Shown: in pieces, positions 1 to 6,874 of the stretch
How positions within the stretch are numbered: position 1 is the first letter of the stretch
How the letters are laid out: each line of letters opens with the position of its first letter
NCBI GenBank assembly: GCA_044346745.1
Contig: JBIIYQ010000074.1
Coordinates: 1-14,330 of the forward strand
Length of the DNA stretch: 14,330 bases
Origin: UKL13-2 sp044346745
Lineage (GTDB): Bacteria; Pseudomonadota; Gammaproteobacteria; Burkholderiales; Usitatibacteraceae
Reading direction: 5' to 3'
Notes under the pieces: model-generated
What the model saw: the letters and a program-made list of their open reading frames with translations, nothing else
What the model was told of the DNA's origin: nothing
Database searches by the model: none
Made by a program: the position numbers and the translations under genes

Positions 1-1040
1 ATCAACGGCTCGACGTCATACAACTTTGCGGCCTCGCGTATGTCACGCGCAAACTCGCGGCTGTAAGTGCCGATGCCAACAACTTTGAAGCCCATTTCTC
101 TGGCGGCGATTCGAGCGGCTGCCACCGCATGTGTGGCGTCCCCAAACACAAATACACGCTTACCGGTGAGGTAGGTTGAGTCAACTGACTTTGCATACCA
201 AGTTGAGCGCGAGCGTGGATCGTTGAGTACTGGCGCGGCATCAACACCGGCGAGTGCCGCAACTTCTGCGATGAATTCGCGAGTGGCACCAACACCAATT
301 GGGATGATCTTTGTGAATGGCTGCGCGAAGGTCCGCTGCAGCCAAGACGCTGCCTGCGACGCGGTCTCCGGATAAAGCACCACGTTGAAGTCGGCCTCAC
401 CGAGTCTGGCGACATCGGCCGGTGTGGCGCCATACGGGGCGACCACATTGATATCGATGCCCATCGATATGATCAAACCGGAGATTTCTTTGATGTCATC
501 GCGGTGGCGAAAGCCTAGCCCGGTGGGGCCGAGCAGGTTGCAAGACGGGCGCTTACCCCTTTCACGCGGCGCACGGACGGTGCCCGGAGCCGGCGCGTGT
601 GGTGTACAAAGTGCACGTACCAGCTGATAAAAGGTTTCTGACGCCCCCCAATTTTCTTTGCGCTGGTATGCAGGAAGTTCGAGTGGGATCACTGGAATCG
701 GTAAGTTCAATGCCTTCGCCAAACCGCCCGGGTCATCCTGTATCAACTCCGCAGTACAGGACGCACCAACCAACATGGCCTGCGGCTGAAAGCGACCATA
801 TGCATCACGTGCGGCAGACTTGAACAGCTCGGCGGTATCGCTGCCGAGATCGCGTGCTTGAAAAGTTGTGTAGGTCACTGGCGGGCGCTGATCACGACGC
901 TCGATCATCGTAAACAACAGGTCAGCGTAGGTGTCACCCTGTGGAGCGTGCAGTACATAGTGAAGGCCGCGCATGGCGGTGGCGATACGCATCGCGCCAA
1001 TGTGTGGGGGACCTTCGTATGTCCAGAGCGTTAGCTGCAT
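1..1040 (-). CDS. bchB: Light-independent protochlorophyllide reductase subunit B, 3' end cut off by the window
   Basis: BchB is one half of the NB catalytic component of dark-operative protochlorophyllide oxidoreductase (DPOR). DPOR reduces ring D of protochlorophyllide to chlorophyllide, with electrons delivered by the BchL iron protein. I translated the frame from the ATG at 1040..1038. It begins MQLTLWTYEGPPHIGAMRIA and stays open for 346 codons to the left edge. Visible hallmarks are Asp36 (in HAPQGDTYADLL), the non-Cys ligand of the NB [4Fe-4S] cluster; Cys95 (in VGASCTAELIQDD); and Asp274 (in LNDPRSRSTW), the position tied to substrate protonation in Rhodobacter BchB. Family members are about 510 to 540 residues, so roughly the last third lies outside. 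The bchN stop and this start share one base (TAATG), which suggests translational coupling. Identity is firm; the 3' end cannot be seen. Confidence 0.97.
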   Translation of the reverse strand, partial: MQLTLWTYEGPPHIGAMRIATAMRGLHYVLHAPQGDTYADLLFTMIERRDQRPPVTYTTFQARDLGSDTAELFKSAARDAYGRFQPQAMLVGASCTAELIQDDPGGLAKALNLPIPVIPLELPAYQRKENWGASETFYQLVRALCTPHAPAPGTVRAPRERGKRPSCNLLGPTGLGFRHRDDIKEISGLIISMGIDINVVAPYGATPADVARLGEADFNVVLYPETASQAASWLQRTFAQPFTKIIPIGVGATREFIAEVAALAGVDAAPVLNDPRSRSTWYAKSVDSTYLTGKRVFVFGDATHAVAAARIAAREMGFKVVGIGTYSREFARDIREAAKLYDVEPL

Positions 1041-2320
1041 TAGGCGACAAGCCTCATACGGCGGTTGAGTGGGCGCGCGAAGAGTTCTGCAAGGTCGGCG
1101 GCTTGGTCGTAACCTTGGATCGGCGTGAACACCAATTCGATTGCCCACTTGGTCGTCATGCCTTCGGCTTCCAATGGATTCGCCAGACCGAGGCCGCATA
1201 CGACCAAGTCGGGCTTAACTGCGCGGCATCGATCAATCTGATTTTCAACGTGCTGGCCTTCGGAGATCTGAATACCTGCAGGCATCATCGCCATCTCTTC
1301 GGCAAGGTGCTGCTTGTGTAAAAAGGGTGTTCCGACTTCGGTGAGCTGCATACCAAGCTCCCTCGACAGGAAACGCGCGATCGGAATTTCGAGTTGTGAA
1401 TCAGGAAAGAAAAAGATCCGCTTACCTTCAAGCTGTGGACGCTGATGTTGCAATGCACGCATGGCACGCTCGCGCTTCGGCATCGTCACTGCGTCGAATC
1501 TTTCGGCACTTACGCCAAACATATCGGCGGCGGCTTTGAGCCAAGCTGTTGTGCCTTCTACGCCGAGCGGGAAGGGCGCTGGCAAGCGTTGCGCACCGCG
1601 CTCCTCAAGTGCTCGGGCGGTATCGGCTAAGAATGGCTGCGCGAGCAAATAACGCGTGTTTGGCCCGATGGTTGGGAGCTCTGTGGAGCGTCGTGGCGGA
1701 AAATACGAAACGTTGTGAATGCCCATCTCGGTGAACAGCCGAGTCCACTGATCTTCGACGACGTCGGCGAGGGTGCCAACGATCATTAGGGAAGGGGCGG
1801 CTTCGACCCGAGCGGCAGGCAGTGTCGGCACCAACGAGGCAAGGCAAGCGTCTTCGCCTTGGGTGAAGGTGGTTTCGATGCCACTTCCGGAATAGTTCAG
1901 GACCCGTACGCCTGGGTTGAATTGCGACGACAGGCGTTGCGCGGCGCGCGACAAGTCCAGCTTGATGACTTCTGATGGGCATGACCCGACCAGAAACAAC
2001 AATTTGATATCGGGGCGGCGCTCCAACAAGCGCTTCACTACCCGATCGAGTTCGTCATTTGCATCGGCCAAGCCTGCGAGATCGCGCTCGTCGATGATGG
2101 CCGTCGCAAAACGCGGCTCCGCAAAGATCATCACGCCCGCCGCCGATTGGATCAAGTGTGCGCAGGTGCGGGAGCCCACAACGAGGAAAAAGGCGTCTTG
2201 AATTTTGCGGTGCAACCAGATGATCCCAGTAAGACCACAAAACACTTCACGCTGTCCGCGTTCTTTCAGAATCGGGATCACTTTGCTATCAGCACAGCCG
2301 GATTCAAGAACCGCGCTCAT
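1040..2320 (-). CDS. bchN: Light-independent protochlorophyllide reductase subunit N
   Basis: This 426-residue protein is the BchN subunit of DPOR, which forms an N2B2 heterotetramer with BchB and resembles nitrogenase NifD. Three cysteines lie where the family places the ligands of the N-B interface [4Fe-4S] cluster: Cys28 (REVFCGLTG), Cys53 (VGSRTCAHLIQSAAG) and Cys114 (FLVGSCPSEVIKLDL). With Asp36 of the adjacent bchB product the cluster site is complete. The length is normal for the family. The ATG at 2320 overlaps the bchF stop in an ATGA motif, and the gene ends in TAATG with bchB. It is therefore likely translated from the bchF mRNA by coupling and has no promoter of its own that I can see. 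It should be expressed under low oxygen through the bchF promoter, which carries a PpsR-type site. No defects were seen. Confidence 0.97.
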   Translation of the reverse strand: MSAVLESGCADSKVIPILKERGQREVFCGLTGIIWLHRKIQDAFFLVVGSRTCAHLIQSAAGVMIFAEPRFATAIIDERDLAGLADANDELDRVVKRLLERRPDIKLLFLVGSCPSEVIKLDLSRAAQRLSSQFNPGVRVLNYSGSGIETTFTQGEDACLASLVPTLPAARVEAAPSLMIVGTLADVVEDQWTRLFTEMGIHNVSYFPPRRSTELPTIGPNTRYLLAQPFLADTARALEERGAQRLPAPFPLGVEGTTAWLKAAADMFGVSAERFDAVTMPKRERAMRALQHQRPQLEGKRIFFFPDSQLEIPIARFLSRELGMQLTEVGTPFLHKQHLAEEMAMMPAGIQISEGQHVENQIDRCRAVKPDLVVCGLGLANPLEAEGMTTKWAIELVFTPIQGYDQAADLAELFARPLNRRMRLVA

Positions 2321-2850
2321 GCAACCACTCCCTGCTGTAGTGACAAATTGTGTTGCAGACGCGCCATGCGCAACTTCCAGAGGAACTGGGCGGCATTAAC
2401 CACGTACGTCGCATAAGCGGCGAGGGCGAGCCACATGAGTCCGCGCACGCTGAGCGCGTCGGCGATCAGTGCATATAGATAAGCGGTGTGGAGCGCGATC
2501 ACAAACATGCTCACAAAGTCTTCCCAGAAAAAAGCAGGGGCAAACAGGTACTTGCCAAACACGACTTTTTCCCAGATAGCTCCCGTAACCATGATGGTGT
2601 AGAGGACCAAGGTCTTGACCACAATCGAAATGGTTGCAGCTGCTTGGCCCTCGCCGGTCACCAGATAGCGACAGACCAGTCCAAGGCTTACTAAGAAGAC
2701 GACGAACTGTATCGGCGCGAGGATGCCTTGCACCAACGTCCAAACGGACGCGTCTCTTCTAAGGCGCTCGTCGGGCGTATATAGCGTGTATGGGGACTTG
2801 TGCAACTTGTCCTTGTTACCGTTTTGCTGCAGTGGCGCTGTGCCGCGCAT
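2317..2850 (-). CDS. bchF: 3-vinyl bacteriochlorophyllide hydratase
   Basis: BchF adds water to the C3 vinyl group of (bacterio)chlorophyllide, giving the hydroxyethyl group later oxidised by BchC on the route to bacteriochlorophyll a. From the ATG at 2850 the product has 177 residues, close to the family norm. The signature YTPDERLRRDASVWTLVQG (about residues 24 to 42) is followed by hydrophobic segments near 42 to 64, 74 to 92, 112 to 131 and 137 to 157, with the WEKVVFGKYLFAPAFFWEDF motif between the second and third, as expected of this small integral membrane enzyme. The frame is open further, to a TTG at 2910. I chose 2850 because AAGGA sits 8 bases before it, and because the TTG is the first half of a TTGACA -35 box. 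It heads the bchF-bchN-bchB unit and overlaps bchN by 4 bp. Confidence 0.93.
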   Translation of the reverse strand: MRGTAPLQQNGNKDKLHKSPYTLYTPDERLRRDASVWTLVQGILAPIQFVVFLVSLGLVCRYLVTGEGQAAATISIVVKTLVLYTIMVTGAIWEKVVFGKYLFAPAFFWEDFVSMFVIALHTAYLYALIADALSVRGLMWLALAAYATYVVNAAQFLWKLRMARLQHNLSLQQGVVA

Positions 2851-2881
2851 CTTCGCAATCCTTAAATGTCCTCGCTGGCCA

Positions 2882-2910
2882 AATTTAGGCTGTAAATAAT
2901 GGAGTGTCAA
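2882..2910 (-). promoter_or_regulatory. Probable sigma70-type promoter of bchFNB
   Basis: Reading leftward, TTGACA (2910..2905) is followed after exactly 17 bases by TAAATT (2887..2882), a consensus -35 and a 4-of-6 -10 box. Transcription would start near 2875, leaving an untranslated leader of about 25 bases that contains the AAGGA ribosome site before the bchF ATG at 2850. The -35 box lies inside a TGT-N12-ACA palindrome, so repressor binding there would block polymerase. This is inferred from sequence and not mapped. Confidence 0.65.
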
Positions 2911-2922
2911 GAAAAATGGACA
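2905..2922. promoter_or_regulatory. Candidate PpsR/CrtJ operator at bchF
   Basis: The sequence TGTCAAGAAAAATGGACA fits the TGT-N12-ACA palindrome bound by PpsR/CrtJ. The two 6-base half sites match in 5 of 6 positions. It overlaps the -35 box of the bchF promoter, which fits repression of bacteriochlorophyll synthesis in oxygen. A ppsR gene is encoded 1.3 kb away in the same window. Confidence 0.65.
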
Positions 2923-3084
2923 TCTATTTTGAAATCACAGTTGACACTGAAATTTCGACTTAGCGATATTTTTCGGCTAATTCGGTCGTTTACAGCTTAT
3001 TACCAATAAATGTGAATGCAATCAGAAAATAAACTGAGTAAAACTGTCAAGTTTCCAATTGTCTACCCAAGTTTGGAGGGTATT

Positions 3085-3113
3085 TTGTCAACAAGTATTG
3101 ACATTAATTAAAT
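3085..3113 (+). promoter_or_regulatory. Possible ppaA promoter
   Basis: TTGTCA (3085..3090) and TTAAAT (3108..3113) are 17 bases apart, matching the -35 and -10 consensus at about 5 and 4 of 6 positions. The PpsR-type palindrome at 3086..3103 would lie across the -35 box and spacer. An alternative is TTGACA (3098..3103) as the -35 with a poor -10 near 3121. Neither is strong enough to choose between without transcript data. Confidence 0.35.
3086..3103. promoter_or_regulatory. Candidate PpsR/CrtJ operator upstream of ppaA
   Basis: TGTCAACAAGTATTGACA is a TGT-N12-ACA element with perfectly complementary outer 6-base arms (TGTCAA and TTGACA) around a 6-base centre. It is the better of the two sites in the region. 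Its centre lies 181 bp from that of the site at bchF, an arrangement that would allow two repressor tetramers to act together by looping, as described for CrtJ/PpsR at paired sites. Confidence 0.65.
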
Positions 3114-3282
3114 ACAAGTGCCTACTCCAAATAAGAGTTTTCATGCCTCCACCACCCAAAGACAGTTTTTGTCGACGTCTGGCGCGCAATCGATGAACGG
3201 CAGCAGGGGCGGGCAAAGCATATAGATTCGGTCCGTCACGGCAAGTTGTGGTGCAAGTAGTGAAAAGAGAAGGAGTACATAT

Positions 3283-4185
3283 ATGAGTGACGGATCCATG
3301 ATGGGTGCAGGAGTGCAGGCCGACACAAGGTCAAGAGCAACATCGCGCAGGATGGGTAAACCCTCCGCACCTGCCGCCACTAGCGTTCAACTTGTCAGCC
3401 TGATTGAATCGCAGATCATTCCGCAACTACTCGCGGCAGACCGGCCCGCAGCACCCGGCAAAGCTCGGTTTGGCAGCAATGGAATCCGATCCAGTTTTAC
3501 TGACATTAATCGCGACGACATAGCCGAGTTCACCCACCTTCTGCTGCAAGACAATATGTCGGCGATTGGCTCGTTGATTGATTTGTGGCGTGCCAAAGGG
3601 ACGTCAGTTGAGACGATTTACCTCGAGTTACTAACCGGCGCGGCGCGGTATTTGGGTGAATTGTGGGGCGATGACGATTGCAATTTTTGCGAAGTCGGTT
3701 TGGCAATCTGGCGCATCCAGCAGGTGATGTATGACTTGCGCCCGGCGTTTTTTGCCGAAGGTGCTGCCGTCACCCCTTCTGGTTACCGTCTGCTACTGGC
3801 TCCGATGGCTCTGGAACAACACACGCTCGGCTTGATGATGACAGCTGAGTTCTTCCGTCGTGATGGCTGGGATGTTTCCAGCGAACTACCGATTGATAAC
3901 GCGGCGCTTTCGGAAGCGGTTAGTCGTGAACACATCGATTTGCTCGGATTGTCCGTGTCGAGCGAGGCGGCGCTAGAACATTTGCCAGAGGTATTGGCTG
4001 CAGTCAGAAAAGCCTCACGCAACCCGAATCTGGTGGTCATGGTCGGCGGATGGATGTTTGTTAACGATCCTAACAAGGCGACAACTGTCGGTGCGGATTT
4101 CTGTGTAGGAAGCGTGACAGATGCGTTGATTAGGGGTGAACGGTTTGTCACCAAGGCTTGTTATGGTGACCGGGTGACTTTGTAG
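3283..4185 (+). CDS. ppaA: PpaA/AerR-type cobalamin-binding antirepressor of PpsR
   Basis: This 300-residue protein matches the PpaA/AerR family, B12-binding regulators that counteract PpsR/CrtJ. Residues about 75 to 155 form a helical cap region (with TIYLELLTGAARYLGELWGDDDCNF near 111 to 135). Residues about 165 to 285 form a Rossmann-like cobalamin-binding domain with EQHTLG at 178 to 183, which fits the DxHxxG pattern in which His180 would be the lower axial ligand to cobalt, then GLSVSS (222 to 227) and VVMVGGWMF (251 to 259). The start is well supported: AAGGAG lies 8 bases before the ATG. Residues 1 to 33 look disordered and contain further Met codons (6, 7 and 24), so a shorter form is possible. 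It stands 72 bp before ppsR on the same strand, probably in one transcript. The symbol aerR would be equally valid. Confidence 0.88.
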   Translation: MSDGSMMGAGVQADTRSRATSRRMGKPSAPAATSVQLVSLIESQIIPQLLAADRPAAPGKARFGSNGIRSSFTDINRDDIAEFTHLLLQDNMSAIGSLIDLWRAKGTSVETIYLELLTGAARYLGELWGDDDCNFCEVGLAIWRIQQVMYDLRPAFFAEGAAVTPSGYRLLLAPMALEQHTLGLMMTAEFFRRDGWDVSSELPIDNAALSEAVSREHIDLLGLSVSSEAALEHLPEVLAAVRKASRNPNLVVMVGGWMFVNDPNKATTVGADFCVGSVTDALIRGERFVTKACYGDRVTL

Positions 4186-4257
4186 CCAGTAGACGCATGT
4201 TAATTGAAGGGCTTTTGTGAAGTTTGTCGACAATATTAATGTTTACGGGGTTCGGTC

Positions 4258-5862
4258 TTGACCATCGGGCAGCAACCAACTGGTGCTGCACAAGCCGATC
4301 TTCTATTGGCCGCCGAGGGCGCGGGGGATGCGACCGCAAATGGTCAAGTAGGCATGGATGCCGCAGCGGCAGCAGTGCTAATCGCATCGGCTGCCGATAT
4401 CACGCTTGTCATTGATGCAAAAGGCGTTATTCGTTCCATGGATTACGGGGCGGAATTCGAACGTGATGGGTTAAATCAGTTTGTTGGTCGGCAGTGGTCG
4501 GACTCGGTCACCCTGGAAACCCAACAAAAAGTTGCCGCCCTGTTGAGTGAGGCCGTTGAGTACACCGGAAAGAGCCCGTCGACAAAGTCCAAATGGCGAC
4601 AAGTGAATCACCCGTCCTCCAAGGGGGTTGATATTCCGGTTCTGTATTCAACTGTCCGGTTCGGCGGGGACGGTAGCATCATCGCCTTTGGCCGCGACTT
4701 GCGCGCAACGTCGGCGCTCCAGCAGCGTCTTGTTGATGCCCAGCATTCGATGGAGCGGGATTACTGGCGATTGCGCAATGCCGAGACGCGTTACCGGCTG
4801 CTGTTTCAGATGTCGAGTGAAGCCGTGTTGGTAATTGATGCTGGTACGCAGAAAATCATCGAGGCCAATCCTTCGGTTTCCAAGATGCTCGGCGATGTAT
4901 CGATGCCAATCGTCGGCCAACGCTTTCCCTCGGGATTTGATCAACGCAGCGTTGACATGATCGAGTCACTATTCGCACGGGTTCGTGCCAACGGTAGGGC
5001 TGAAGAGATCAGTGTCTGGCTGTCCGGCAGAGGCGGCGAAACCACAAATGCAAACGCGCTTGGTACGAGTGGCGCAAGTGAATACTTCATTTCGACATCG
5101 CTCTTCCGGCACGAACAGCAATCGCTTTTGCTGGTCCGCGTTTCGCAGACACCGGCTGATCCACGAGTGGACGGTGAAGCCAAGAGTGTGTTGGACGCAG
5201 TGGCCCGAGCCGCTGACGGGTTTGTAATAGCAACCGTGACTGGCATCATTGTCTGGGCGAATCAAGCATTTGCCGAGCTCGCACATACGTCGGGGCACGA
5301 CAAATTACGTGGTGAGGCACTCGACCGCTGGTTGGGGCGCAACGAAGTCGACTTCAATGTGTTGATGGCGAATCTCAAACAACGCGGTCTGGTAAGGCTG
5401 TTTGCCACCGGCGTGCGAGGTGATGATGGTTTGATTGCCGAGGTCGAGGTTTCGGCCGTTGCACTACCGTCGAGCAATCCGCCGGCGATGGCGTTCACGG
5501 TGCGCAATATAGGCGGACGCCTGACCCATAGAAATGGCATGCTTCCCTCTGATCAGCAAGCTGACAGTTTCTACCCAGGTGCGACCAGTGGAGCGGTGGC
5601 CTCGACATCAGTCGGCCCAACAGCGCGTTCCGTCGAGCAACTTACCGCGTTGGTCGGCCGTGTGTCGCTGAAAGAACTGGTGGGTGAAACGACGGACCTG
5701 ATTGAGAAACTTTGTATCGAGGCGGCGCTTGGGCTGACTGAAGATAACCGTGCAGCAGCCGCTGAAATGTTGGGATTGAGCCGGCAGAGTTTGTACGTCA
5801 AGATGCGCCGGCATGGACTGGGCGATCTTCCGCCAGACGATCAGGAACCCACACCTCTCTAG
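4258..5862 (+). CDS. ppsR: PpsR/CrtJ redox-responsive repressor of photosynthesis genes
   Basis: PpsR represses bacteriochlorophyll, carotenoid and light-harvesting genes when oxygen is present, binding TGT-N12-ACA palindromes. The layout is typical: an N-terminal PAS domain (about residues 35 to 150), a glutamine-rich coiled helix (about 152 to 180), a second PAS (about 178 to 295), a third PAS (about 308 to 418), a variable linker, and a Fis-type helix-turn-helix (about 484 to 522, with AAAAEMLGLSRQSLYVKMRR). The frame opens with TTG at 4258, preceded only by a weak ACGGGG; the first ATG is codon 33 at 4354. With 534 or 502 residues it is longer than the roughly 465 to 475 of Rhodobacter PpsR. 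The only cysteine is Cys486, at the start of the helix-turn-helix, matching Cys424 of R. sphaeroides; the partner cysteine is missing. It likely shares a transcript with ppaA. Confidence 0.92.
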   Translation: MTIGQQPTGAAQADLLLAAEGAGDATANGQVGMDAAAAAVLIASAADITLVIDAKGVIRSMDYGAEFERDGLNQFVGRQWSDSVTLETQQKVAALLSEAVEYTGKSPSTKSKWRQVNHPSSKGVDIPVLYSTVRFGGDGSIIAFGRDLRATSALQQRLVDAQHSMERDYWRLRNAETRYRLLFQMSSEAVLVIDAGTQKIIEANPSVSKMLGDVSMPIVGQRFPSGFDQRSVDMIESLFARVRANGRAEEISVWLSGRGGETTNANALGTSGASEYFISTSLFRHEQQSLLLVRVSQTPADPRVDGEAKSVLDAVARAADGFVIATVTGIIVWANQAFAELAHTSGHDKLRGEALDRWLGRNEVDFNVLMANLKQRGLVRLFATGVRGDDGLIAEVEVSAVALPSSNPPAMAFTVRNIGGRLTHRNGMLPSDQQADSFYPGATSGAVASTSVGPTARSVEQLTALVGRVSLKELVGETTDLIEKLCIEAALGLTEDNRAAAAEMLGLSRQSLYVKMRRHGLGDLPPDDQEPTPL

Positions 5863-5912
5863 GCGCTGCTTCTGATCAATTTACTGACGATACGGTGAAT
5901 GCGTTTATCTAG

Positions 5913-6860
5913 ATGGCACACTCGATTGACACCTACAAATCGATGACAACAGTTGCACAACCACTACCGTTGGCACGTCCGTCTATTGCAACGGTCGCCG
6001 AGCTACTCAAACCTATCACGTGGTTTCCGCCGATGTGGGCGTTTGGCTGCGGTGTGGTGTCATCCGGTGTTGCTGTCGATGGGCGTTGGCTCTACATCAT
6101 TCTGGGTGTAATTCTGGCCGGTCCGCTCGTTTGTGCAATGAGTCAGGCGATCAATGATTGGTACGATCGTCACGTGGATGCAATCAACGAACCAAACCGA
6201 CCTATCCCGTCAGGACGGATGCCGGGTAAGTGGGGGCTCTACATCGCCATTCTATGGACCGTTCTTTCCCTGATTGTCGCCAGTTTCTTGGGCGCATGGG
6301 GCCTCTCTGCGGCGGTGGTCGGCCTCGTGCTCGCTTGGGCATACAGTGCGCCGCCGTTTCGCTTGAAGCTGAATGGCTGGTGGGGAAACGCCGCGTGCGG
6401 TCTCTCCTACGAGGGCTTGGCTTGGATTACAGGTACTGCGGTAATGCTCAGCGGTGGCATGCCCGATACACGAACCTTGGCGCTGGCGCTGCTTTACAGC
6501 ATTGGCGCACACGGCATCATGACGCTAAACGACTTTAAATCAATTGAAGGCGATCGCCAGATGGGGGTGGGATCGCTGCCGGTTCGCCTGGGTGCACAAG
6601 GTGCCGCGCGCGTGGCCTGCGGCGTCATGTTGCTCTCGCAATGTGTGGTGGTGGGATTGTTGTTTAACTGGCAGACACCAAATCATGCAATCGCGGTTGC
6701 GGCGCTGACTTTGGTGCAGGGGGCGCTGATGCTGCGCTTTCTGGCCGACCCGATAAAACGGGCGACTTGGTACAGCGCGCTGGGCATTAACTTCTACGTC
6801 ATTGGCATGTTGGTATCAGCATTCGCGGTACGTGGCCTTAACCAAGCTGCTGGCGGCTGA
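5913..6860 (+). CDS. bchG: Bacteriochlorophyll a synthase (geranylgeranyl transferase)
   Basis: BchG is a membrane UbiA-family prenyltransferase that esterifies bacteriochlorophyllide a with geranylgeranyl diphosphate. The first Mg-diphosphate motif is NDWYDRHVDAINEPNRPIPSG (residues 81 to 101), the signature of chlorophyll synthases. The second is NDFKSIEGD (206 to 214). Several hydrophobic helices fill the rest, and 315 residues is close to the family length once the N-terminus is allowed for. The start at 5913 has no clear ribosome site. An ATG at 5943 (codon 11) would give 305 residues and is also possible. It lies 50 bp after ppsR and 14 bp before the PucC-like gene, so it probably belongs to a bchG–pucC-like–bchP unit. 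Confidence 0.95.
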   Translation: MAHSIDTYKSMTTVAQPLPLARPSIATVAELLKPITWFPPMWAFGCGVVSSGVAVDGRWLYIILGVILAGPLVCAMSQAINDWYDRHVDAINEPNRPIPSGRMPGKWGLYIAILWTVLSLIVASFLGAWGLSAAVVGLVLAWAYSAPPFRLKLNGWWGNAACGLSYEGLAWITGTAVMLSGGMPDTRTLALALLYSIGAHGIMTLNDFKSIEGDRQMGVGSLPVRLGAQGAARVACGVMLLSQCVVVGLLFNWQTPNHAIAVAALTLVQGALMLRFLADPIKRATWYSALGINFYVIGMLVSAFAVRGLNQAAGG

Positions 6861-6874
6861 GGGTCGAAACCGAT

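Larger units (their letters stand above)
2923..3282. other. AT-rich intergenic control region between bchF and ppaA
   Basis: The stretch from about 2920 to 3140 is much richer in A and T than the genes on either side and holds no convincing gene. It contains TTGACA at 2941, TGTCAA at 3045 and 3086, and TTGACA at 3098; together with TGTCAA at 2905 that makes five exact copies of one hexamer in about 200 bp. Promoters for both divergent arms probably lie here. From 3141 to 3282 the composition returns to normal. That part would be a leader of about 160 bases for ppaA, in which I see only short unconvincing frames. Confidence 0.6.

Noticed and set aside
2..448. Open minus-strand frame of 148 codons over the bchB region
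   Set aside because: BchB is read in a different minus-strand frame with every family motif in place; this frame has serine- and arginine-rich shadow composition.
3143..3196. Short plus-strand frame (17 codons, MPPPPKDSFCRRLARNR) in the ppaA leader, overlapping a second short frame by ATGA
   Set aside because: A leader peptide is conceivable but there is no good ribosome site and no support beyond the open frame.
3141..3380. Minus-strand open frame of 79 codons with a hydrophobic stretch
   Set aside because: It overlaps the well-supported ppaA start and its strong ribosome site on the other strand, and resembles no family I know.
4186..4257. Separate promoter or operator between ppaA and ppsR
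   Set aside because: TGT at 4225 is followed after 12 bases by TGT and not ACA, and no convincing -35/-10 pair is seen, so co-transcription is simpler.
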